Notes under the pieces: generated by a model | The model's input: only the letters and a program-made list of their open reading frames with translations | What the model was told of the DNA's origin: nothing | Database searches by the model: none | Virus record (IMG/VR): IMGVR_UViG_3300020159_000788 | Span: 1 to 27,950 of that record | Length of the DNA stretch: 27,950 bases | DNA from: a virus | Reading direction: 5' to 3' (one strand) | Translations under genes and position numbers: made by a program | In this document: positions 15,730-24,170 of the stretch, one piece after another | Layout of the letters: each line of letters begins with the position of its first letter | Numbering within the stretch: the first letter of the stretch is position 1

Positions 15730-18700
15730 TGTTAAAAGTAGGAGCATTAAACTCAACTCAAAGTACTGATATATTTACACAATCAGATTCAATTACTTTA
15801 CTTCCAGTAGTGTCTGCTGAGTGGAATCATAATTTATTTAATCCCCCATACATTACAACTGCGGGAACAGGAACAAAGATTTCTGGAACTCCAATAGTTG
15901 CATATACTGAAGCAACAACTACTGAAGCAAAAGAAAACTTTACAACTAAAAAATTTACAATGTCAGACGGTACTGGATCAGCAGAATACTCAGTGTCTGG
16001 ACTATCTGGAGCAGCATATAAAGTAGTAACATACGTAAAGACTAATAGCCCAACACCAGTAATGATTAGCACATATGCAAAGGGGTCTGAATCACAATCT
16101 GGTTCCCAACAGGCTGAGGCTACTTCATTAACTTGGACAAAGATAGTAACATATGTAGCATCAAGAGAACCAAGCATTGGCTCATTTAATTATAAGATTC
16201 TGGCAAATACTTTTTCCGAAGAAGTAGAAGATCCACTAACTATATTCTTTACTTTGCCAGAGATATATGAAACAACTATATTTGATTATAAAAATGCATC
16301 TTTATTTCCAACAGATAGTGTTTTTTCATATTTTAGGCCAGGTGAATCATACGTACCTTCAGGTAATGCTAACTGTTCTTTTGCTCCAAGATATAGAAGA
16401 ATTGCTTCACGGATTAAGGAATCAGAAACAGAAAATACTATATTGGATACCAAGTTTGTTGGTAACAAATATATGCCAGTAAGTCCAATTATTCAAAACC
16501 CCAGTTTTTTCTTAGCATCTCCAGGATTAAACCCAGATACTGAAGCCGTAGCACCTAATATTACAGGTAGAGGCACAGTTCTAAAAAGCGCACTGCCTAC
16601 AGACATTAACCCATATAAGTATTTTGTTTCTGATCCTGCAACCACTACCACTAGCCCTTCATACAATCCAAGCATTACTGCTATTTATGAAAAAGGTTTG
16701 GTTACTAATAAATTAGTAATAAAGTTTAACACATTAATGACAATTCCAACTTTTAACCTATACATAAATGGATCACTGGTTACTGCTACTGTAACAACTG
16801 CAGCAACACCACCAGTAACAACTACAACAACAAATTTATCACCACTAGCAAATACTGATTTAGATAATACTGGAGTTATTGTTTTATACTGGACTGGAAC
16901 CAACTGGACAACATCGCCATGGCCTGCAGATGGATTGCCAAAGTTTCAACCAAATGGATCACTAAATAAAACAACAATAATCAATAAGATTAGAATTACT
17001 CAGATAAGCCAGACAACTAATTCTGCATTTACTCATGTTTCTAAAAGTGATTCAGCATCTGCAGACCTAAAGAGAATGCATTTAATAGAGGTGTCACCTA
17101 GGCTTGAGGTTGATCTATCAGATTTTGTAACTGCATTAAATTTAGAAAAATCTTTAGATGGATCAAACACGGTATTACCTATATCTTCAATGAACTCAAA
17201 CGATCTAAATATAACTTTTTCTGGAATACCAGCAACTAATAATCAATCTATTGTTCCTATATTTTCAAGCCAAAGTGATAATTCTCTAACAGTTCTTTCT
17301 AATATGCTAAGTAACAATATTAAGATTTACGTTAATTTTCACTTAAGTAACAGTGCTATTCTTGGTACATCTACTACATCTCACTCAAATGTATACATAC
17401 CAGCAGGAATATTTTACTCAGATTCTTGGCAAGAAAATGATATTAAGGATGTTACAGTTCAGGCATACGATATATCTAAATACTTGCAGTCAAAGCCTGC
17501 ACCAGATTATGTTTCAAATTTAAAAACGGTATTTTCAATAATAACAGACTTACTTGATCTTTCTGGGTTTACTGATTATGATTATGACTCACTATATAAA
17601 GTATGTAATAACAAGTCACAACCACTTGATATATCTTATTACTATGTTAACTCAAGAGATAAGACAGTCATTGATGCCCTTAATGATATTTTTCTTGCCT
17701 ATCAAATTGGTGCATACATTGATGAGTATGGAATAATGAGATTCCTAAGTCTTTTTGATATTTTATCCAATCCTTCAGCAGGTATTTCTATATCAGAATC
17801 AAACATACAGGAAGGTGGAGTTTCAATATCTAGCACGCAAAAGCCAGGGAAGATATCATTAAGATTCCAGACACCAAGAATTAAGCAGTCACCATCGCTA
17901 CAGAACGTAAAAAGTCTTTCCATAAAAGACTCACCTTCATTTATATACACAACATCTAATGACGTTGTGTGGGAGCAACAGTCTGCTGATTCGCTTGGGT
18001 TTAATTATTTAAAAGAAGATATGTCATCTGATTCTAATGTTTTAAGTATTAACAACAATGATCTACTTGACATATTCCATACTTTTAATATGGATTCTAA
18101 TGGGTATGTTGTTGTAGAAGGTGAAATTATGTCTTTTAAATATAAAGAGTATGAGCTTTCTTCTTTGTTAAAACCTATAAAGAAAAAAACCATATCTATT
18201 AAAAATAGTATTGAACTGACAGGAGCAATATCTAATTTTATTAAAACAGATAGTTTGGGACTTAAAACAAATAATACCCAAGAGTTAGTTGAGGGAGTTA
18301 GAGAACCTCAAAATAGTGATATATTGATAACACCCACAGGAAACATAACCAATGTTCAACGTGGAATGTATGGAACATTACCTACAAACCATTCACGAAT
18401 ATCATCTTTATCAAGCAAAGGATTAATAGAAAAAACAATCAATAGCTCTTTTGTTTTTTCTTCAAGCACTGGTAAGACTATAATAACAAATAATCATGAT
18501 CTTATTTCTGGAGTTGCAAATACAAGCATTCCAAATGTTACAAAACTTGGAATAATAAGTCAAGGAAGTAGCAATACTAAAGTTGCTGTATGCCCAAATA
18601 CTGAAACATCTAGATCTTATAAAACATATTCAGTAAAATTTGATATACCAGATCAGGATCAAGCAGCAGCAGGTCTATATATTAATCAAAGCAGTACTGG

Positions 18701-20027
18701 ATCTTTAGAGCCACTATTTATAGAAATGATTAAGTTTAGTACTATTAGCTCAGAACTTGGTATACCATACGATCCACCACGCTACACCTACATTATGGCT
18801 ATTTACGACTCAACAACCTTATATGGTTATTGTGATGTAACTTCTCAATGCAATAATGCACTAAACAAGCTGCCAAGAATATTTAAGAGCTATCCAAATG
18901 CAGTTCCTCCAAACCTTAAATATGGATATGTTTTTGATCCAATTTTTAATCTAAGAGTTGTTCTTAATAAAACAGATGGTACGGATGGAGAAGATGGTAC
19001 TATTCTAAATCCAGATACAGCTTTGACTATTTTCTTAAATAATATAGAGATTACATCTTGGCAGGTACCTAATACATCATACCTTGGAGGAGAATGGAAA
19101 GCCCCTGACGTAAATAAAAGATCTAGAGTTGGACAGAAGCCAAAAGTTCCAGTTATATATGGAGAATCAAAAAGTTTTGGATTCTATGCATCATCTGTTC
19201 CAAGAGCAATACCAGATGTTTCTTATCCTGGATTAACTAGTTCTGGCTCTGTTGTTGCTAACTTAAGAGAAATACATGCAACAGAAAAGCCATTGATGTC
19301 AAGAAATGCAGGATATTTTTATCAAGAAACAGAATTTTTAAATGGTATTGTTCAAAATCAACCATTGTCTTTAAACTCTTTAAGCTATATAATGCAGACT
19401 ACTCCAGAAGTCTCAGGAATAACATTTTACGATGTTCAATATTCAACTCCAGCAGCCGTATCAGTTGATTTTCTTCCTATCCAATATGCAGTAGTTTACC
19501 ATCCAGGCACTAGCAAAGAACAGCAACAATATGCTTTAAAAAAGATAGTGACACAAGAATCAGTTGCATACTCAACACCGTTAAATACAGGATTTAGAGC
19601 AAGAATGGCATTAGCTAATAACTCCCCTCACATGGTTCTTTTAACTAACGAGCCAAACGAAGTTGTTAAAACTAAAGTAAACTTAAAACTTTGGACAAAT
19701 GAAATTATATCCTCTTCTGAACCTGAAATATTAGAGTTTGTCATTAATGATTCAAACCAAAATGATGTTGCCCAGCTTGATTCAGAGTGGGTACAATCAA
19801 AATTTGCAGGTGAAAGAATGTTAAAAATTGTTGAATCTGCTCTAGATGGATTTTCTACTACTGTAACTGTAAACATCTTTGGAAACCCACTAATTCAAAT
19901 TGGAGATCCAGTAACCCTGTCTTACAATTTAAACGGTATGGTCAATCAAAAATACGTAGTAACTGCAGTATCCCATAGCTTTGATAATGGCCTAAGCACA
20001 AGCCTAACATTGAATAGAATTAAGTAA
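15729..20027 (+). CDS. Large baseplate hub / tail-associated protein with possible lectin insertion
   Basis: A 1,432-residue protein starting at GTG, which overlaps the previous stop. N-terminal part (1-450): beta-rich, Thr/Ser/Pro-rich, with an odd run of Thr near residues 360-380. Hub-like core (about 460-750): begins VDLSDFVTALN, includes a GIFYSDSWQE strand, a helical ISKYL and a tail with YQIGAYIDEYGIMRF, typical of gp27/gpD-type hubs. A VQRGMYGTLPTNHS stretch near residue 880 and a C-terminal GNPLIQIGDPV ... YVVTAVSHSF domain (1380-1432) also match hub proteins. Residues about 965-1165 look like a ConA/LamG-type beta sandwich inserted before the C-terminal part. It would sit at the tail tip and bind receptor proteins below it. 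No lysozyme or peptidase motif was recognised, so wall degradation may be left to the tape measure protein. Confidence 0.7.
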   Translation: MLKVGALNSTQSTDIFTQSDSITLLPVVSAEWNHNLFNPPYITTAGTGTKISGTPIVAYTEATTTEAKENFTTKKFTMSDGTGSAEYSVSGLSGAAYKVVTYVKTNSPTPVMISTYAKGSESQSGSQQAEATSLTWTKIVTYVASREPSIGSFNYKILANTFSEEVEDPLTIFFTLPEIYETTIFDYKNASLFPTDSVFSYFRPGESYVPSGNANCSFAPRYRRIASRIKESETENTILDTKFVGNKYMPVSPIIQNPSFFLASPGLNPDTEAVAPNITGRGTVLKSALPTDINPYKYFVSDPATTTTSPSYNPSITAIYEKGLVTNKLVIKFNTLMTIPTFNLYINGSLVTATVTTAATPPVTTTTTNLSPLANTDLDNTGVIVLYWTGTNWTTSPWPADGLPKFQPNGSLNKTTIINKIRITQISQTTNSAFTHVSKSDSASADLKRMHLIEVSPRLEVDLSDFVTALNLEKSLDGSNTVLPISSMNSNDLNITFSGIPATNNQSIVPIFSSQSDNSLTVLSNMLSNNIKIYVNFHLSNSAILGTSTTSHSNVYIPAGIFYSDSWQENDIKDVTVQAYDISKYLQSKPAPDYVSNLKTVFSIITDLLDLSGFTDYDYDSLYKVCNNKSQPLDISYYYVNSRDKTVIDALNDIFLAYQIGAYIDEYGIMRFLSLFDILSNPSAGISISESNIQEGGVSISSTQKPGKISLRFQTPRIKQSPSLQNVKSLSIKDSPSFIYTTSNDVVWEQQSADSLGFNYLKEDMSSDSNVLSINNNDLLDIFHTFNMDSNGYVVVEGEIMSFKYKEYELSSLLKPIKKKTISIKNSIELTGAISNFIKTDSLGLKTNNTQELVEGVREPQNSDILITPTGNITNVQRGMYGTLPTNHSRISSLSSKGLIEKTINSSFVFSSSTGKTIITNNHDLISGVANTSIPNVTKLGIISQGSSNTKVAVCPNTETSRSYKTYSVKFDIPDQDQAAAGLYINQSSTGSLEPLFIEMIKFSTISSELGIPYDPPRYTYIMAIYDSTTLYGYCDVTSQCNNALNKLPRIFKSYPNAVPPNLKYGYVFDPIFNLRVVLNKTDGTDGEDGTILNPDTALTIFLNNIEITSWQVPNTSYLGGEWKAPDVNKRSRVGQKPKVPVIYGESKSFGFYASSVPRAIPDVSYPGLTSSGSVVANLREIHATEKPLMSRNAGYFYQETEFLNGIVQNQPLSLNSLSYIMQTTPEVSGITFYDVQYSTPAAVSVDFLPIQYAVVYHPGTSKEQQQYALKKIVTQESVAYSTPLNTGFRARMALANNSPHMVLLTNEPNEVVKTKVNLKLWTNEIISSSEPEILEFVINDSNQNDVAQLDSEWVQSKFAGERMLKIVESALDGFSTTVTVNIFGNPLIQIGDPVTLSYNLNGMVNQKYVVTAVSHSFDNGLSTSLTLNRIK

Positions 20028-20034
20028 TAGCAGG

Positions 20035-20047
20035 ACCACGGCGTGGT
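20035..20047 (+). promoter_or_regulatory. Palindrome ACCACG-G-CGTGGT abutting a -10 box
   Basis: A perfect six-base inverted repeat with one central base lies immediately upstream of, and overlaps by its last base, the TATAAT at 20047-20052. The one-base centre makes a stable RNA hairpin unlikely, so a protein-binding operator is the better reading. It is GC-rich against an AT-rich background. Confidence 0.4.
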
Positions 20048-20052
20048 ATAAT
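20044..20052 (+). promoter_or_regulatory. Extended -10 promoter (TGGTATAAT) for the receptor-binding genes
   Basis: The same nine bases occur at 3445-3453. No -35 box is visible. Initiation near 20059 gives a short leader with AGGAG (20062-20066) seven bases before ATG 20074. It lies in a 46-base gap that separates the hub gene from the fibre genes. Confidence 0.55.
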
Positions 20053-20073
20053 TAATAGAATAGGAGATACTAA

Positions 20074-20607
20074 ATGCCATATGTAAAAATATCAGATCCA
20101 CAGATTATTGACCTTGCTGCTTGGCAAAGCGTTATTAACGTTGTTAATGCTCATGATGACAGCATTCTTTCACTGACTAATAATGTAGGTAGTGGTTCAC
20201 CTACACAAATTGACTATAACGACGATGCTGACTTTGTAAATACTTTTAATCCAGGAACACAAAAAATACTATACGGAAGAACAAAAGTTCTTATGAGCGA
20301 GATGAGTGTAGTTCCTAATTCAGAAGGCCAGATAGTTTATAAAACAATAGATTTTAATCAAGATGGAAGTACAGTTTTTACTGCAAGACCAATGATGACT
20401 GCTTCAATACAATTTAATCAGTCAAGCATTGCATCGCTTAAAGATACTAACTATGACGTAATGTTTAGTCTTTTTAATGTTAATGCAAATAGTTTTAGTT
20501 TTAGAATTAATAGGACTGTAGCTAAACCAGATCAGACAACTGGAACAAAACCAGATATACCTAGTGGTACTTTTTATCTTAATTGGTCAGCACTAGGTCC
20601 AAGATAA
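20074..20607 (+). CDS. Small tail protein with possible H-type lectin-like C-terminus
   Basis: A 177-residue protein with a good ribosome binding site (AGGAG, seven-base spacing). The N-terminal ~45 residues are helical (a WQSVINVVNAHDDSI helix), reminiscent of the short coiled stalk before many phage tip lectins. Residues about 70-177 are beta-rich with spaced blocks: FTARPMMTASIQF, YDVMFSLFNVNANSFSFRINR, and an ending in FYLNWSALGPR. The order 'F-x-x-P ... F-x-V/F ... W-x-A-x-G' is that of H-type lectin domains, which occur in tail tips and bind glycans. It lies directly before the large fibre gene and may be its partner at the receptor-binding tip. The lectin call is a pattern match by eye. 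Confidence 0.5.
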   Translation: MPYVKISDPQIIDLAAWQSVINVVNAHDDSILSLTNNVGSGSPTQIDYNDDADFVNTFNPGTQKILYGRTKVLMSEMSVVPNSEGQIVYKTIDFNQDGSTVFTARPMMTASIQFNQSSIASLKDTNYDVMFSLFNVNANSFSFRINRTVAKPDQTTGTKPDIPSGTFYLNWSALGPR

Positions 20608-20619
20608 CTTGGTGTCACT

Positions 20620-23600
20620 TTGACTTCAAAATATAAAAATAATAAATCTGTTGCAAAAAATCCAACAATATCAATTGATGCGGATGATCCAAGAGTATCT
20701 TGGGAAAACTTAAAACAGACTCAATCTCGTATTGGGTCAGAAATTGAAATTATTGGTGCTGAAGGAAGGCCAATTCTTTTTGGTAGTATTTCTAGTACTA
20801 TTAAAGGCGACGTCAATAAAATTGATGATAATATTGTTCAAGTTGCAGGAATTCCACCAGTAGCAACGCCACCATTGCCAGTAGAAAATTTAGTTGGATC
20901 TTGGGGTACAGATGACAGCATCATATTAAATTTTGATTTTGATACAGATGACGATCTTAATTTTTATATGCATAGGCTTCTGGTAAAAGTATACGATCCA
21001 TTAAAAAATAGATGGTACGAATTAAGATCTGGTTCTGGATACCTTGCAGTTTTATTTTTAGACTATCAAAACATCGCACAAGAGTTAACAATAACAGCAA
21101 ATGAACTTTTGTCTGCACTGGGAACCGAATCTATTATTTCTAATATTACTAAGGTTGCAGTAGCAACAGCAGACATATTGACAGTAGGAGAGTATGTAGA
21201 GGCAGACATGCCTGAGTATGTATCTCCTCTGCCACAGCCAGTATTTACACTATCAAAAGGTGTTGACTACTATATTGTAACTTTAGATCCAGCTAATCTT
21301 GCTATAGCTTTGGCAAATGGATTTTTTGGAGTAATAGTTGAAGAGAAAATAACACCAGAGTTAGTAAAAGCCAACGTAAGCTTAACTTCTGGATGGAAAC
21401 AAGCAACTGGTATTACTGCTAACAGCACAATAGTTGTTTATGCACCAGATGAATTACACAGGTGGGTTAGACTAAGGTATGTGAATTCTAAGGGAAGTGA
21501 TTCTGTATATTCAGACATACTTGACATTACTCCAGACCCATTTCAACCTAGTAATACAAACCCACCAACACAGTTTACTGCTGCAAGTATTGCTTGGTCA
21601 GGAAATGATATATCTGTTTCCTTTACTCAACCAGCAACTAATGCTGGAACCACTGTTAAAGTAAAACTTGTTCCCTATGTTAATGGTGTAGAAAGTACAT
21701 CTTTATATGCACACTTTTATCATGTTATAGTTCCACCAGAAACATCATTTAAGATTCTTTCACTAGACATGTATGGGCAGTTTGGAACATACTACTCAAA
21801 GTTTAAAGCTTATGTTACATCAGTATCTGCACAGGGAATTGAAACAACAGGAGCAGTAATATCTGCGGGACCAGTAGAAAGAGCCAACCCATTAGCAAAC
21901 ATATACCCTACACTAGGAACACCAAATGTAAATACACCAACAGGATTATTTAGAGTAACACCATCTGCCAGTGGATACATAGTAGACTTTGATATACCAG
22001 CAGGAGCTACAAGACTAGAAGTTTATGAAAAATCAACAGCATGGACCACAATACCAGTAAATGATGACAATGTTGTATATTCGGGACTAAGCCCTGCTAG
22101 TATACCAACAGCAGACTACAATAAAAGATATGTTATTGTTCGCTACTATGATCAGTATAATAATTATTCTTATTACAGCATGCAAAAGTCTGGACAAACT
22201 GCTGGAGTAGAAGTTACTCCAATTGATGTTGGACTAGAATCTTTAATTCAGTTTCCAATTAAAATATCTACAAATGGCTCAATCTTTGCAGGTGCTGGAG
22301 ACCATACAGTTAATCCTAAAGTATTTTTTAATACCTCTGGACTATTTGCTTATGATGCAGGTGGTGTTGCTACAACACAGATTATAAATGATGCACTTGC
22401 AAATACACCAACCTTTATTACACAAAATGCAAGAATTGCAGAATGGTCAATAGACAAGCAAACTGTTGGCTCCTCATCAATCAACTATATTCAAAATAAT
22501 CTTTATGCTGCAACAAAAACCAAAGAGTATGCAGGAATATCATCTAACGGAACATATTCTTTTTGGGCTGGAGCAAATTTATCACTGAACACAGATGGTT
22601 TGGCAGAGTTTTCTGTAAAACCAAATGGTGAAGTTGTAGCCAGTAAAATAACTATTAATGGCAACGGTACTGGTGGAGACTTAATACGTGCAGGAGGATC
22701 AAATTTTGTAGTTACACAGGCAGGAGCATTAACTGCACAGTCTGCAATAATAAAAGGTAGGTTTGAGGTTGATGGTCAATCTTACTTTGATGCCAATGTT
22801 AATGTTAGAAATGGCTATATAATAGCTGGATCAGGAGGACCAGGTGTTGGTCCAAATGTACAAATAGACTCAACAGGCCTAAGTGCACGAGGATCAGGCT
22901 CAATTGGTGTAACAACTAAGATCTATGGATCAGCTACAGATACAATCAATGTAAAAAATGCACTTACAGGGGCAACAGATTCCGTAGCTGGAATTACTTT
23001 TTGGACTAAAAAAGCATTATTTGGATCAACAGAAGGATCTGGATTTATTATAAGTGATGGAAAAATTCAATCAAATCAAATCATGATTGATTCTGCTCAA
23101 GAAAAAATTGCTATAAGATCTACAACAACTAACTCGTCTGCAGGAATACTTTTACAAGCGTCATCAACAGATGGAATAGCAATTGCAGTTGGAAATATAA
23201 ACACACCAGGTTCAGCATCATTTAGAGTAAACTCAATAGGACAGGTTTTTGCAAATGATGTGCAAGTTAGTGGTGCCTTTACAGTAACTGGTGGTCAGCT
23301 TGCAACTGATCTATCTAATATTAACGATGATATAGCTTCAACAAATACTAGTTTAGGTACAACCAATTCTAATGTTACTGCTGTTACAAACACAGCAAAT
23401 TCAAAGATTAAGACTTACTATCAGGCAACTGCTCCAACAAGTGGATTAACAATAGGAGATATTTGGTATAACGTAACAACTTCAAACTTTTTGATGAAAA
23501 GATGGAATGGTTCCGAATGGGTACTAACTTCTGATTTTGTATCTGGTAATGGAATCACAGTAGATCCAACTACAAGGGTAATCACAGGAATACAAGCATC

Positions 23601-24153
23601 TATGAATTTAGTTTTAAAAAGTGGTGGAGCTTTGCCAGTAATACAAGATAATACTGGTTTGCGTATGAACGATGGTGTTAGAGATACATTATTTTTAGAT
23701 GCAAGTACTGGAAATGCTACCTTTCGTGGAAATATTCTTGCTTCTATCATAACTGGAGGAACTGTACAAACGGGATCTACATCTGAAACTAGAAGAATTG
23801 TTATGGGTGAATCACAACCAGATAGAATTGATTTTTATCCAAAAACTGGAGATGATGCAAACCTACCAGGGTATCTTTGGGTATCAGATGATGCTGGAAG
23901 TTTTACAGCACCAGGTATAATTTTAGCACCACCAACTAACTCTGCATGGACAGGGCCACGTGCAAGGCTTGCAATTACTCAAACATCTGGCGGTGGATTA
24001 ATGGACATAAGATCTACAATAATTAGAACTTATGGTTGGATGAGTGGACAAAGTGGTTTTCAAGCAACTAGTCCAGCATACAGAAATATATATGCTGGTT
24101 CAGGTTCTCCTTCGGGTGGGTTAGAGGGCGATGTCTACATACAACTTGCATAA
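20620..24153 (+). CDS. Central tail fibre / host-specificity protein
   Basis: A 1,177-residue protein. The start is TTG 20620: the upstream in-frame stop at 20605 leaves no room for an ATG, and the next Met is over 100 residues in. The ribosome binding site is weak (GGTG). Residues about 85-180 and 310-520 contain FN3-like beta-sandwich blocks with Pro-rich joins. From about 545 the protein becomes a long repetitive beta region with ISTNGSIFAG, RIAEWSI, KPNGEVVASKITI and GALTAQSAIIKG. These are typical of gpJ-like central fibres, in which data-like 'N-G-x-x-x-A' strands wind into a trimeric shaft. A TIGDIWYN ... MKRWNGSEW motif near 950 is common in phage fibres. The last 150 residues are Gly/Ser-rich and end in the probable receptor-contact tip. 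It is likely to determine host range. Confidence 0.7.
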   Translation: MTSKYKNNKSVAKNPTISIDADDPRVSWENLKQTQSRIGSEIEIIGAEGRPILFGSISSTIKGDVNKIDDNIVQVAGIPPVATPPLPVENLVGSWGTDDSIILNFDFDTDDDLNFYMHRLLVKVYDPLKNRWYELRSGSGYLAVLFLDYQNIAQELTITANELLSALGTESIISNITKVAVATADILTVGEYVEADMPEYVSPLPQPVFTLSKGVDYYIVTLDPANLAIALANGFFGVIVEEKITPELVKANVSLTSGWKQATGITANSTIVVYAPDELHRWVRLRYVNSKGSDSVYSDILDITPDPFQPSNTNPPTQFTAASIAWSGNDISVSFTQPATNAGTTVKVKLVPYVNGVESTSLYAHFYHVIVPPETSFKILSLDMYGQFGTYYSKFKAYVTSVSAQGIETTGAVISAGPVERANPLANIYPTLGTPNVNTPTGLFRVTPSASGYIVDFDIPAGATRLEVYEKSTAWTTIPVNDDNVVYSGLSPASIPTADYNKRYVIVRYYDQYNNYSYYSMQKSGQTAGVEVTPIDVGLESLIQFPIKISTNGSIFAGAGDHTVNPKVFFNTSGLFAYDAGGVATTQIINDALANTPTFITQNARIAEWSIDKQTVGSSSINYIQNNLYAATKTKEYAGISSNGTYSFWAGANLSLNTDGLAEFSVKPNGEVVASKITINGNGTGGDLIRAGGSNFVVTQAGALTAQSAIIKGRFEVDGQSYFDANVNVRNGYIIAGSGGPGVGPNVQIDSTGLSARGSGSIGVTTKIYGSATDTINVKNALTGATDSVAGITFWTKKALFGSTEGSGFIISDGKIQSNQIMIDSAQEKIAIRSTTTNSSAGILLQASSTDGIAIAVGNINTPGSASFRVNSIGQVFANDVQVSGAFTVTGGQLATDLSNINDDIASTNTSLGTTNSNVTAVTNTANSKIKTYYQATAPTSGLTIGDIWYNVTTSNFLMKRWNGSEWVLTSDFVSGNGITVDPTTRVITGIQASMNLVLKSGGALPVIQDNTGLRMNDGVRDTLFLDASTGNATFRGNILASIITGGTVQTGSTSETRRIVMGESQPDRIDFYPKTGDDANLPGYLWVSDDAGSFTAPGIILAPPTNSAWTGPRARLAITQTSGGGLMDIRSTIIRTYGWMSGQSGFQATSPAYRNIYAGSGSPSGGLEGDVYIQLA

Positions 24154-24170
24154 AGGTAAGGTGATCTAGC

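Noticed and set aside
20028-20060. Palindrome at 20035 as a terminator of the hub gene
   Set aside because: A one-base centre would force a loop that shortens the stem to about four pairs, and no T-run follows.
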